A DNA stretch of 64,000 bases from Virgibacillus chiguensis (GTDB lineage: Bacteria > Bacillota > Bacilli > Bacillales > Amphibacillaceae): assembly GCF_900129865.1 (NCBI RefSeq), contig NZ_FQXD01000006.1:1-64000 (forward strand), given 5' to 3'. This document shows, piece after piece, positions 48,700 through 58,052 of this stretch. Numbering within the stretch: the stretch's first letter is position 1; every line of letters begins with the position of its first letter. The notes under the pieces were generated by a model. It saw only the letters and a list, made by a program, of their open reading frames with translations, was not told the origin of the DNA and searched no databases. A program made the position numbers and the translations under genes.

Positions 48700-48732
48700 A
48701 GGCTTTCGCCATAAGACTTTGGCGACAAGCCT
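48700..48732 (-). terminator. Terminator of gcvH (bidirectional form)
   Basis: Arms AGGCTT-TCGCC/GGCGA-AAGCCT with T runs on both sides. It lies 14 bases beyond the gcvH stop. Confidence 0.85.
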
Positions 48733-48746
48733 AGTTTTTTTAATAT

Positions 48747-49127
48747 TTATTCACTGATAATTTCTTCGTAAGCTTCCGCAGATAGTAAGTCATCCAATTC
48801 TGTTTCCTTCGTTGGTTCAACAACGACCATCCATGCCTTTTCGTATGGTGATTCATTCACTAATTCAGGGCTATCTTCCAATTCTTCATTCATTTCAACG
48901 ACTTTCCCACTAATAGGAGCATATAATTCCGACACTGTTTTCACAGACTCCACACTACCGAAAGGCTCATTGATTTCTAATTCGTCACCGACTTCAGGTA
49001 GTTCAACGAACACAATGTCACCTAACTCATCTTGTGCAAATGCAGTAATTCCAATGCGCACAGTTCCATCTTCTTTTTTTACCCATTCGTGTTCTTTTGA
49101 ATATAGTAAATCCTTTGGTACGCTCAT
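48747..49127 (-). CDS. gcvH: Glycine cleavage system H protein
   Basis: 126 residues from the ATG at 49127 ([20 protein letters not shown]), after TTGGAGGG. The lipoyl lysine lies in [17 protein letters not shown] protein shuttles the aminomethyl group between P, T and L proteins, and in Bacillus also serves in lipoate relay. It sits alone, apart from other gcv genes, as in B. subtilis (YusH). Confidence 0.95.
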   Translation of the reverse strand: MSVPKDLLYSKEHEWVKKEDGTVRIGITAFAQDELGDIVFVELPEVGDELEINEPFGSVESVKTVSELYAPISGKVVEMNEELEDSPELVNESPYEKAWMVVVEPTKETELDDLLSAEAYEEIISE

Positions 49128-49300
49128 ATTTATTCCCTCCAAATGATATATTCCAATTTCACTATACAAGGTTCAGTCCCAATTATCCAGTATTATTTTA
49201 AATAGATTAATCCAAAAGTTTTACCCTTCACTTGTAGTTAACATCGTACAATCCTTCATCAACTTGATTTTTTATTCGACAGTTCGGTTGGAATAAGCTA

Positions 49301-49654
49301 TTATAGCCAATTTTTTTCAAATTCTTCCTCTTTGAAGCCAACAGTTACGTTAGAGCCATCTGTTACAATTGGTCGCTTAATTAGCATTCCGTCAGAGGCT
49401 AATATCTCCGCCATTTCTTCTTCCGTGGCATCTGCTATTTTTTCCTTCATATTTAATTCACGGTATTTTTTACCACTTGTGTTAAAGAATTTCTTTGCAG
49501 GCATCCCACTCTTCTGCATAAGTTCAAGTATATCTTCTTTATTGGGTGGATTTTGAACTATATGTATCGGTTTGTAATTCACTTGATGATTATCTAACCA
49601 TTTTTTCGCTTTTTTGCATGTCCCACAGTTCGGATACCAGTAAAAAGTCAGCAT
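49301..49654 (-). CDS. yusI: ArsC/Spx-family protein (YusI-like)
   Basis: A 117-residue thioredoxin-like ArsC family protein. N-terminal redox motif CGTCKKAKKWL (C10-x-x-C13) and RPIVTDGS near the C-terminus. YusI-type proteins have no proven arsenate reductase activity. Position between gcvH and fadE matches B. subtilis yusI. Confidence 0.85.
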   Translation of the reverse strand: MLTFYWYPNCGTCKKAKKWLDNHQVNYKPIHIVQNPPNKEDILELMQKSGMPAKKFFNTSGKKYRELNMKEKIADATEEEMAEILASDGMLIKRPIVTDGSNVTVGFKEEEFEKNWL

Positions 49655-49864
49655 TAGACAGCCCCCAATCTATAATATGTATCATTATATCAAAATAAAC
49701 AATTGAAATTCGAATAAAATGGGGTTTGTATGTGTCAAGTTTTCCTCAACGTAGTTATAACCTCTGTATTTTCAGCACTCTATTCATGCAACTTCTACTG
49801 ATTTTTAATACAACATTTAGTGTGCAATATAGATAAGTATAAATCTTTTTAGTTTATAGCATAG

Positions 49865-50053
49865 TTAAAAAGTAATTGTAGTCGGTATGACACGGATCCG
49901 TGGCGGGTATAATTTACGAGCCAAGACGCCAATATGAAAGGGATATTGTTCCCCCATAGAAATACTATCTTGCCCCACACTCGACGTAAAACCTCCTAAA
50001 TCACCTACTGATTCCCATACTAAATAGCGGAGAGCTGTTGTGTTATAGTACAA
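49865..50053 (-). CDS. Doubtful small ORF with protein-like composition
   Basis: A 62-codon frame. The TTG start sits inside a terminator hairpin and has no ribosome site. An internal AGGAGG (about 49995) precedes a GTG, which would give only about 37 residues (VGQDSISMGEQYPFHIGVLA and on, ending RIRVIPTTITF). The composition looks protein-like but no family was recognised. It may be a small gene or a remnant. Confidence 0.25.
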   Translation of the reverse strand: MYYNTTALRYLVWESVGDLGGFTSSVGQDSISMGEQYPFHIGVLARKLYPPRIRVIPTTITF

Positions 50054-50103
50054 AAAAGACGAGCTAGAATCTGTTATTTCCTTAGATTCAGCACGTCTTT
50101 TTT
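50052..50103 (-). terminator. Strong hairpin terminator downstream of fadE
   Basis: Arms AAAAAAGACG..GCT..GAATCT and AGATTC..GC..CGTCTTTTTT pair with small bulges around GTTATTTCCTT. T runs on both strands suggest bidirectional action. It lies about 180 bases past the fadE stop. Confidence 0.85.
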
Positions 50104-50160
50104 ATTATCTGAAATGATAAAATGAGATGCTTGTAGAGCACGAAATAACCGAAAAGTATC

Positions 50161-50272
50161 GTCGGGCTCCATTGCCCTACACTAAGTCATCATCTGTTCA
50201 CCGCGATTTCTTTATCTCGTTGATTCGATCCATCGCTACGTTGCTAAACGGGCGCTTGCGCCTTTGTTCTTA
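50161..50272. repeat. Structured dispersed repeat, copy B (inverted)
   Basis: The reverse complement carries AAGAACAAAGGCGC, GCGCCCGTTTAGCAACGTAG, CGAATCAACGAG and GATGATGACTTAG..TAGGGCAATGGAG, matching copy A at 48414. It lies between the fadE stop (50283) and its terminator. Confidence 0.72.
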
Positions 50273-50282
50273 CATAACTTTT

Positions 50283-52067
50283 TTATAGCGTATATTTTTC
50301 TTCTTCAATAATGGCAGTAGCAATTTCGCGTTTTTTTGCAATTACATTTGTCGGTGTATGCCGTGTTAACTTACGTAAAGAAGAAAGCATCATTCGTAAA
50401 GTGTCTCCTTCTTCTACAGCAATTAATGTTTCTTTAGCATTTGCCTCCATGCGATTAAACGCTTCTTGTACATAAACTTGCGTATACAACAGCTTTTGCA
50501 TACTCTTTTCCTCACCATCTCGGTAAATTGCCTTTTCTGTACGCAAAATGGCAGACTCCATATTGTAAACCTCTGCTATCATATCAGCTAAATTCACAAG
50601 AATTTCTTGTTCGTTTTCGATGTTCTGCATAAATTTCTGTGCCGCTAAACCGGCTCCTAGCAATACCATTTTCTTCGCATTTTTAAGCAGATGTTTTTCT
50701 TGTTCTAATGCATCTGTGCCAACTTCTTCTGGCATCATCATCATTAGCTCTTCTTGAAGTGATTGTGCCTTTTGTAATAAAGGCAACTCACCTTTCATTG
50801 CTTTCTTCAATAATGTACCAGGAACTAATAAGCGATTAATTTCATTTGTCCCTTCAAAAATACGGTTAATACGTGAATCGCGGTACATTCGCTCTACTTC
50901 ATATTCCTGCATAAAACCGTAGCCACCATGTAGTTGAACAGCTTCATCTGCTACAAAATCCAATAGTTCCGTACACATATACTTATTCATCGAACATTCT
51001 ATTTGGTATTCGGCAATTGCTCTAGCAATTTCTCTACCGTCATTTAATTGCTCCTCCGTAAGTGCACCCATTCGCTGCTCAAATAAGCCTACCGTACGAT
51101 ATACCGCACTTTCATTTGCATATGTTTCTGTAGCCATTGTTGCTAGTTTCTCTTTTGTCAGGGAAAAGCTAGAAATAGGCTTATTAAATTGCTTACGTTC
51201 ATTTACATATTTCGCCGCTAACTCAATGCCACGCTTCGCTCCACCAACACCACCAATAGCAAGCTTATAACGGCCAACATTTAAAATATTAAATGCGATA
51301 ATATGGCCCCGTCCTTTTTCACCTAATAAGTTTTCTACTGGTACTTCAGCATCTTCTAAAATCAACGTACGAGTTGAGGAACTCTTAATTCCCATTTTCT
51401 TTTCTTCAGGCCCTGTGGACACACCTGGAAATTCACGTTCTACAATAAATGCGGAGAAATGTTCTCCATCAATCTTAGCATAAACAACAAACACATCAGC
51501 AAAAGCTGAATTCGTTATCCATTGCTTTTCTCCATTTAAAATATAATGTGTTCCCGTCTCATTTAACGTAGCTGTAGCTTTTGCCCCTAAAGCGTCTGAA
51601 CCTGAGCTTGGTTCTGTTAAAGCATATGCTGCTAACAATTCTCCAGTAGCTAATTTCGGTAAGTACTTTTCCTTTTGCGCCTCGTTGCCGAAAAACACGA
51701 TTGGCAATGAGCCAATTCCTACATGTGCACCATGTGTAACCGAAAAACCACCCGCAAGAGCAAATTTTTCCGTAATTAAAGAAGAACTGATTTTGTCTAA
51801 AGCTAAACCGCCATATTCTTCAGGAACATCCGCTCCTAACAACCCTAACTCACCAGCTTTTTTTAATAAATCTACAGAATGCTCAAATTCATGATTTTCC
51901 AAATGGTCAATTTTAGGAACTACTTCACCAACCACAAACTCTTCTGTCGTTTTCGCAATCATCTTATGCTCATCGGTAAAATCCTCTGGAGTAATGACGT
52001 CATCTGCAGTTAAATCATCAACTAAAAAACCGCCGCCTTTGAATACTTTTTCTTTTGTTTCGCTCAT
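50283..52067 (-). CDS. fadE: Acyl-CoA dehydrogenase
   Basis: A 594-residue long-form acyl-CoA dehydrogenase (YusJ length). Signature AYALTEPSSGSDALGAKATA, and the C-terminal LHGGYGFMQEYEVERMYRDS with the helical extension (about 390-594) of this subgroup. It introduces the trans-2 double bond in beta-oxidation with FAD. Third gene of fadN-fadA-fadE, 96 bases after fadA. Confidence 0.92.
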   Translation of the reverse strand: MSETKEKVFKGGGFLVDDLTADDVITPEDFTDEHKMIAKTTEEFVVGEVVPKIDHLENHEFEHSVDLLKKAGELGLLGADVPEEYGGLALDKISSSLITEKFALAGGFSVTHGAHVGIGSLPIVFFGNEAQKEKYLPKLATGELLAAYALTEPSSGSDALGAKATATLNETGTHYILNGEKQWITNSAFADVFVVYAKIDGEHFSAFIVEREFPGVSTGPEEKKMGIKSSSTRTLILEDAEVPVENLLGEKGRGHIIAFNILNVGRYKLAIGGVGGAKRGIELAAKYVNERKQFNKPISSFSLTKEKLATMATETYANESAVYRTVGLFEQRMGALTEEQLNDGREIARAIAEYQIECSMNKYMCTELLDFVADEAVQLHGGYGFMQEYEVERMYRDSRINRIFEGTNEINRLLVPGTLLKKAMKGELPLLQKAQSLQEELMMMMPEEVGTDALEQEKHLLKNAKKMVLLGAGLAAQKFMQNIENEQEILVNLADMIAEVYNMESAILRTEKAIYRDGEEKSMQKLLYTQVYVQEAFNRMEANAKETLIAVEEGDTLRMMLSSLRKLTRHTPTNVIAKKREIATAIIEEEKYTL

Positions 52068-52163
52068 CTATGTGAACCCCTTTTCTATTAATTTTTACAC
52101 CATGAAACGTATCCCTTTAAAATTTAAACTTTAGATTTTTCATCTTTGTCAAACAAACATGCA

Positions 52164-53339
52164 TTATATCAGTTCAAAAACACCTGCTGCTCCCATGCCT
52201 CCCCCAATACACATGGTTACAACACCAAACTGCACTTTCCTGCGTTTCATTTCATGCATAAGTGTTAGCGTTAATTTCGTTCCTGTCATACCTAGTGGAT
52301 GTCCTAACGCTATTGCACCACCATTGACATTGACTTTATCCATATCTAAATCCAAAGCTTGAATAACACGAACGGATTGAGAAGCAAACGCCTCGTTCAA
52401 TTCAAATAAATCAATGTCCGCCAATTCTAAACCAGCAATTTTTAAAGCCTTTGGGATAGCAGCTACCGGCCCAACTCCCATAATTTCTGGCTCCACGCCA
52501 GCTACAGCGAATGAACGAAATTTAACCATTGGCATTAACCCATCTGCTTCTGCTTTTTCTCTATCCATTACTAACACGGATGCTGCTCCATCACTCATTT
52601 GTGATGAATTTCCTGCAGTAACCGATCCATTGATATGAAATGCAGGCCTTAATTTAGCTAAAATTTCAGTAGATGTTTCCGGACGTACTCCTTCATCCAA
52701 CTTAAATGTTATCTTTTGCTCTTCTGGTTTATTTTGATTATTAATGAACCGATGCGTTACTTCAACAGGCACCATTTCATCCGTAAATTTACCTTCTTCG
52801 ATTGCTTTAGCAGCGCGTTGATGACTTCTTACCGCAAAAGCGTCTTGATCTTCTCTAGAAATTTGAAAACGATTGGCAACCTCTTCTGCTGTATGCCCCA
52901 TTCCCATATAATATCCTGGGGCATTTTCAACTAACTGTGAATTCGGTTTAATCACATGGCCACCCATTGGTATTAGACTCATAGATTCTGCCCCACCTGC
53001 AATAATGGTATCACTAGCTCCAACCATAATGCGCTCTGCAGCGTAAGCAATGCTTTGTAAACCTGAGGAACAATAACGATTAACTGTTATTCCAGGTACA
53101 TTATGACCTAAACCTGCAAGACCAGCTATATTTCTAGCCATATTCATACCTTGTTCTGCTTCTGGCATAGCAGTGCCAATAATAACGTCGTCAATATTTC
53201 CATTATAATTTCCTGCACGTTTTAATGTTTCTTTAATGGTTAGCGCTGCTAAATCATCAGGTCTTGACTGAGCAAGTGACCCTTTATTTGCTTTGCCTAC
53301 AGGGGTTCTTGCACCCGCAACAATTACTGCTTCCTTCAC
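52164..53339 (-). CDS. fadA: 3-ketoacyl-CoA thiolase
   Basis: 391 residues from the GTG at 53339 (reading VKEAVIVAGARTPVGKANKG), preceded by AAGGGGGAAC. Active-site nucleophile in VNRYCSSGLQSIAYA, with GGAIALGHPLGMTG and MCIGGGMGAAGVFE at the end. It cleaves 3-ketoacyl-CoA to acetyl-CoA. It starts 16 bases after fadN. Confidence 0.94.
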   Translation of the reverse strand: MKEAVIVAGARTPVGKANKGSLAQSRPDDLAALTIKETLKRAGNYNGNIDDVIIGTAMPEAEQGMNMARNIAGLAGLGHNVPGITVNRYCSSGLQSIAYAAERIMVGASDTIIAGGAESMSLIPMGGHVIKPNSQLVENAPGYYMGMGHTAEEVANRFQISREDQDAFAVRSHQRAAKAIEEGKFTDEMVPVEVTHRFINNQNKPEEQKITFKLDEGVRPETSTEILAKLRPAFHINGSVTAGNSSQMSDGAASVLVMDREKAEADGLMPMVKFRSFAVAGVEPEIMGVGPVAAIPKALKIAGLELADIDLFELNEAFASQSVRVIQALDLDMDKVNVNGGAIALGHPLGMTGTKLTLTLMHEMKRRKVQFGVVTMCIGGGMGAAGVFELI

Positions 53340-53355
53340 ACCAGTTCCCCCTTCA

Positions 53356-55755
53356 TTAATTACGTAATGGTTTTCCTTTAACCAACATGTGTTGCATTCG
53401 TTGTTGTGTTTTTGGCTCTCCAATTAAGCTTAAAAAGGCTTCTCGTTCTAAATCGAGCATTACTTGTTCATCTATTTTCGTTCCTTCTTGAATTCTACCC
53501 CCTGACAAAACATAGGCTAATTTCTCTGCCATTTTCACATCATGTTCGGAAGCATAACCACTTAAATGCAAATTTTTAGCCCCTAATACCATGGCAGCAT
53601 AACCTGCATCACCGACTACTGGAATTTTTTCTCTTTTTGGCGCCCGATAGCCTGACTTTGCTAATGATAGGACATTTTCCTTTGCATCATATAGTAAATG
53701 ATCTGGGTTAACGCTAATTCGATCACATTGGTCTAAAAAGCCAAATTCGCGTGCTTCAGCAGCTGAAGTAGATACTTTCGCTGTCGCTACCTTTTCAAAA
53801 ACATCATTGGCTACCTTCTTCGTATCAAAGGACACGCCTTTTGGAAGTTGACGAAGCATCTTTACATACAATTCTTTCGTACCGCCGCCCCCAGGAATAA
53901 GACCTACCCCAAATTCTACAAGTCCCATATAAGTTTCTGCTGAGGCTTGAATAGAAGCTGCTGGCAAGGACACTTCTGCACCACCACCAAGCGTCATATT
54001 AAACGGTGCAACAACGACTGGTTTATTAGCATATTTAATTGCCATCGTCATATTTTGAAATTGCCGAATAACCATATCTAGTTCAAAGAAATTATCATCT
54101 TGTGCCTCCATCAACATCATGGCTAAATTAGCTCCTACACAGAAGTTCTTACCTTGATTACCAATAACGAGACCCTCGTAATTCTTCTCTACTTCTTCTA
54201 TGGCGAAATGAACCATTTGCATAATATCTAATCCGATGGCATTGCTTCGAGAATGAAATTCTAAACATGCTACCCCGTCGCCTAAATCTATTAAGCTAGC
54301 TCCTGTATTCTTTTTAATAACACCCTGTACTTCTTTTAAACTGCGCAAATGGATCTCTTTTTTATTGACATCCTTTTTCTTATATGTTCCTTGATCATAA
54401 AAGTAGACGTTGCCATTTTCTGTTTGATAGAAAGATTCCTTTCCTGCTTCTAATAATTGTAAAACCCATGTAGGAACCGTTTCTCCTTCGCTTTGCATGC
54501 GTTCAACTGATTTACGCAAACCAATTGCATCCCACGTTTCAAATGGACCTAGTTCCCAGCCAAAGCCCCATTTCATCGCATCATCGATAGCTGCTATATC
54601 ATCAGCTATTTCGCCTGTTAGTTCGGCAGCATATATAAATACAGGTTTTAAAATGGACCAAATGAGCGCGCTTGCTCGATCATCTTTCTGCGCTAGAAGC
54701 GTTTTCATTTTTCGATGCAAGCCCTTTTCTTGTTTTGCCATTTCCGTTGCTTTCGTTTTAAGCTTTTTCCTATCTTCATATTCCAATGTCTTTGGATTTA
54801 ATTCATAAATAACGCTCCCGTCTTTCCCTTTTTTCTTTAAGAAAAATCCTTGACCACTTTTGGCGCCTAACCACCCTTTTTCTTGCATAGTATGCATAAA
54901 TTCAGGAACAGAGAATTTCTCTTTTTCTTCTCCTTCCACTTGATCATATACATTCTTCGCTACATGGATAAATGTATCTAATCCTACGACATCAAGGGTA
55001 CGGAAGGTAGCACTTTTCGCCCTACCAATTAACGGCCCTGTTACAGAATCAACTTCGCCGACACTATAACCGCTACGTAACATTTCCTGTACAGTAATTA
55101 ACAAGCCATAAGTACCAATTCGATTAGCAATAAAGTTAGGTGTGTCCTTAGCTTCAACGACACCTTTTCCTAGAGTATCTTCGCCAAATTGCTTCATAAA
55201 GGACAGCACTTCAGGATCAGTATCTTTCGTTGGAATGACTTCAAGTAATTTTAAGTATCTTGGTGGATTAAAAAAATGTGTGCCTAGGAAATGTTTGCGA
55301 AAATCTTCCGAACATTCGCTTGACATTGCCTCAATAGAAATACCAGATGTATTTGAACTTACAATGGTTCCTGGTTTACGATGCTGTTCTACATTCGCAA
55401 AAACTTTTCGTTTAATCTCCAAATTTTCGACGACAACCTCAATAATCCAATCCACCTCAGCTAGCTTTTCCATATCATCTTCCATATTTCCTACTTCAAT
55501 TAAATCAAGGCTCTCTTTCGTTGCAATAGGGGAAGGTTTTTGTTTTAATAACGCCTTTTTACTCTCTGTTGCAATTCGATTGCGAACAGATGGGTTATTT
55601 AAAGTTAGCCCCTTGTTTTCTTCCTTTTTTGTTACCTGTTTCGGTACAATATCAAGCATAATTGTTGGTATACCAACATTAGCCAAGTGTGCCGCAATTC
55701 CTGATCCCATTACCCCAGATCCTAAAACAGCAGCACGCTTGATCAATTGCTTCAT
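53356..55755 (-). CDS. fadN: 3-hydroxyacyl-CoA dehydrogenase/enoyl-CoA hydratase FadN
   Basis: A 799-residue bifunctional enzyme. N-terminal NAD-binding AAVLGSGVMGSGIAAHLANV, the dehydrogenase signature in HFFNPPRYLKLLEVIPT, and a C-terminal crotonase domain with GGGAEVSLPAASIQASAETY and FGVGLIPGGGGTKE. This domain order (dehydrogenase first) is that of B. subtilis FadN. It heads the beta-oxidation operon under a FadR box. Confidence 0.94.
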   Translation of the reverse strand: MKQLIKRAAVLGSGVMGSGIAAHLANVGIPTIMLDIVPKQVTKKEENKGLTLNNPSVRNRIATESKKALLKQKPSPIATKESLDLIEVGNMEDDMEKLAEVDWIIEVVVENLEIKRKVFANVEQHRKPGTIVSSNTSGISIEAMSSECSEDFRKHFLGTHFFNPPRYLKLLEVIPTKDTDPEVLSFMKQFGEDTLGKGVVEAKDTPNFIANRIGTYGLLITVQEMLRSGYSVGEVDSVTGPLIGRAKSATFRTLDVVGLDTFIHVAKNVYDQVEGEEKEKFSVPEFMHTMQEKGWLGAKSGQGFFLKKKGKDGSVIYELNPKTLEYEDRKKLKTKATEMAKQEKGLHRKMKTLLAQKDDRASALIWSILKPVFIYAAELTGEIADDIAAIDDAMKWGFGWELGPFETWDAIGLRKSVERMQSEGETVPTWVLQLLEAGKESFYQTENGNVYFYDQGTYKKKDVNKKEIHLRSLKEVQGVIKKNTGASLIDLGDGVACLEFHSRSNAIGLDIMQMVHFAIEEVEKNYEGLVIGNQGKNFCVGANLAMMLMEAQDDNFFELDMVIRQFQNMTMAIKYANKPVVVAPFNMTLGGGAEVSLPAASIQASAETYMGLVEFGVGLIPGGGGTKELYVKMLRQLPKGVSFDTKKVANDVFEKVATAKVSTSAAEAREFGFLDQCDRISVNPDHLLYDAKENVLSLAKSGYRAPKREKIPVVGDAGYAAMVLGAKNLHLSGYASEHDVKMAEKLAYVLSGGRIQEGTKIDEQVMLDLEREAFLSLIGEPKTQQRMQHMLVKGKPLRN

Positions 55756-55778
55756 AGTTTATCCTCCCATCCACACTT

Positions 55779-55796
55779 TGAATGAATACTCATTCA
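55779..55796. promoter_or_regulatory. FadR operator
   Basis: TGAATGAATACTCATTCA is a perfect 18-base palindromic match to the Bacillus FadR consensus TGAATGAMTANTCATTCA. It lies about 23 bases upstream of the fadN start. Long-chain acyl-CoA is expected to relieve repression. Confidence 0.93.
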
Positions 55797-55842
55797 TTTT
55801 ATGTCGAAAATAAAAAGATAGTCTCCTATCTACTTACCTATT

Positions 55843-55871
55843 ACTATAAAGTATTTACTGATATTTCGCAA
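55843..55871 (-). promoter_or_regulatory. Candidate SigA promoter of fadNAE
   Basis: TTGCGA (55866-55871) and TATAGT (55843-55848) on the minus strand with a 17-base spacer. The FadR box lies about 45-55 bases downstream of the predicted start, so repression would act as a roadblock. Confidence 0.6.
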
Positions 55872-56209
55872 CAATTATAAACATTTTTTTATTAATAAGC
55901 TTGCAAATACATACGTAAAACATTCTCATTCATATTCTTTAACCTTGTTTAGAAACGTATAGACCATTTTTCACAAACTCCGAACAAGTCTTTATAAAAA
56001 AATTTATTACAATGCGCCTTCAATCATTGGGGAGATATCTTCATGGATGAAAGCTAAATTTAGAGAAACTTGTCTATCACCAAACCTTTAAGGTACAAGC
56101 CACCGTTTCCCTAATAGGATAAACTCTATTGGATACTTTCCTAGAAACAAAATAAAATCGTTTTTTCCGATTACTATATTAATTAATCGTAACGGTTCCT
56201 ATTTACTTT

Positions 56210-56224
56210 TCGGAATGATTACGA
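56210..56224. promoter_or_regulatory. Zur-type operator of the zinc uptake operon
   Basis: TCGGAATGATTACGA matches 14 of 15 positions of the Bacillus Zur core TCGTAATNATTACGA. A weaker half-site TCGTAAC occurs near 56187. It lies about 42 bases before znuA. A zur gene is encoded downstream. Confidence 0.83.
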
Positions 56225-56265
56225 TATTATATGTAAAGGAGAGTTAAGAAGAGGAGGAACAACTT

Positions 56266-57243
56266 TTGAGGAGAACATCCATTGCTATACTTATACTTGG
56301 CTTTATTACAATATTTATTGTCGGTTGTACAAAAACAGATGGTGCTAATCAAAAGAACACTGATATAACTATATATACATCTATATATCCAATTCAGTTT
56401 GCTGTAGAGCAAATTGCTGGAGACACAGCTGATGTGCATTCCGTTTATCCGCCAGGAGTAGATGCGCATACCTATGAGCCAACCTCTAAAGACATGACAA
56501 ATATAGCTAAAAGCGATGCATTTATTTACTTAGGTGCAGGGTTAGAAGGATTTGCAGAGAATGCAGCAGACGCACTGCGTTCAGAAGACGTGGAGCTTGT
56601 CGAGCTAGGTAAAAATGAGCATCTTTTTGATAAAGAAACGAACCATACGGTAAGTGATCACTCCCATGAAGATGGAGAGCATGCTGATAAAGCGGGAGCT
56701 CATGAAAGTCATACTCACGGAGATCATGATCCGCATGTATGGCTTGATCCTTTGCGAATGATTACATTATCTGACATGGTAAAAGAACGATTAATAAAAC
56801 TTAACCCAGACGATAAACAGCTTTACGAAAATAATTTTGATCAATTAACAGAACAGCTACAATCGCTTGATGCCGACTTTACGTCCGTTTTGGAAGCAGC
56901 AACAAACAAACATATTCTCGTATCCCATGCAGCTTATGGTTATTGGGAAGAGCGCTATGGTTTAGAGCAAATTTCCATTAATGGGTTGTCACCTAACCAT
57001 GAGCCATCACAGAAAGAACTAACCGAAATTATCGACCAAGCTGAAAACGATGATCTTCATTATATCATCTTCGAACAAAATACGTCCAATCGTATATCAA
57101 AAGTTATACAAGACCATATTCAAGCACAAGCTGTTACTATTCATAACTTATCTGTCTTAACAAAGAAAGATCTCGAAAATGAGGAAGATTATTTTTCCAT
57201 TATGAAAAAAAATTTAAAAACACTCGATCAAGTAACTTCTTAA
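56266..57243 (+). CDS. znuA: Zinc ABC transporter substrate-binding lipoprotein
   Basis: A 325-residue cluster A-I binding protein. The TTG start follows GAGGAGG. Lipobox FIVGC. Metal ligands: VDAHTYEPTS, the His-rich acidic loop with HSHEDGEHADKAGAHESHTH (about 131-150), and SHAAYGYW. It captures zinc outside the membrane. First of three genes. Confidence 0.92.
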   Translation: MRRTSIAILILGFITIFIVGCTKTDGANQKNTDITIYTSIYPIQFAVEQIAGDTADVHSVYPPGVDAHTYEPTSKDMTNIAKSDAFIYLGAGLEGFAENAADALRSEDVELVELGKNEHLFDKETNHTVSDHSHEDGEHADKAGAHESHTHGDHDPHVWLDPLRMITLSDMVKERLIKLNPDDKQLYENNFDQLTEQLQSLDADFTSVLEAATNKHILVSHAAYGYWEERYGLEQISINGLSPNHEPSQKELTEIIDQAENDDLHYIIFEQNTSNRISKVIQDHIQAQAVTIHNLSVLTKKDLENEEDYFSIMKKNLKTLDQVTS

Positions 57244-57281
57244 TTCTCGATTGAGTCATGAAAAAGATAGGAGGCTTAAAA

Positions 57282-58037
57282 GTGAGTGAAGCCATTATCT
57301 CCATGAAAAACATCAGTTTTTCTTATGAAAATAAGCAAATATTAGATCATATCAATTTTTCCGTATCTAAAGGCTCATTTATGGGCTTGGTTGGGCCAAA
57401 CGGAGGTGGAAAGACCACACTTATTAAATTAATTCTCGGTTTACAAAAAGCGGATGCTGGAAGTATTCAATTATTTGGCCAACCGATTGAAAAATTTAAC
57501 AACTGGCATAAAATTGGTTTTGTTTCGCAAAAGGCAAATGCGTTTAATAAAGGTTTTCCAGCAACCGTATACGAAGTAGTGTCAATGGGTCTAACAGCCA
57601 AAGTTGGCTATTTAAAATTCTTTCAAAAAAAACATAAAGAAAAAATTAAGGAAGCAATTAACCAAGTTGGAATGAAGGCTTATACACATGAAAATATCGG
57701 TAACTTATCTGGTGGACAACAACAACGCATCTTTATTGCTAGATCTTTAGTCAATGATCCCGAACTACTCATCTTAGATGAACCGACTGTAGGGGTGGAT
57801 AATGAGAATGTACAGCGATTTTACGATTTACTTGATAACCTAAACCGCAATAAAGGCATTACGATGCTTATGATAACGCATGACACTGGAACAATCGCTG
57901 AACAAGCAACTGAAATTGCATGTTTAAATAAAACATTGCATTTCCATGGAAAACCAGAAGCTTATAAAAGAATATCGAACGAAGAGTGGTCTCATATTTA
58001 TGGGCATAATATCCATTTAATTACACACGACCATTGA
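57282..58037 (+). CDS. znuC: Zinc ABC transporter ATPase
   Basis: About 251 residues from the GTG at 57282, which follows AGGAGGCTTAAAA; an in-frame ATG at 57258 has no such site. Walker A GPNGGGKTT, signature LSGGQQQR and Walker B LLILDEPTVGVD. It powers zinc import with ZnuB. Confidence 0.92.
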   Translation: MSEAIISMKNISFSYENKQILDHINFSVSKGSFMGLVGPNGGGKTTLIKLILGLQKADAGSIQLFGQPIEKFNNWHKIGFVSQKANAFNKGFPATVYEVVSMGLTAKVGYLKFFQKKHKEKIKEAINQVGMKAYTHENIGNLSGGQQQRIFIARSLVNDPELLILDEPTVGVDNENVQRFYDLLDNLNRNKGITMLMITHDTGTIAEQATEIACLNKTLHFHGKPEAYKRISNEEWSHIYGHNIHLITHDH

Positions 58038-58052
58038 TTTGGAGGAAGACAT

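Noticed and set aside
56227-56469. Minus-strand frame opposite znuA
   Set aside because: It is a shadow of the znuA reading frame and has no ribosome site.
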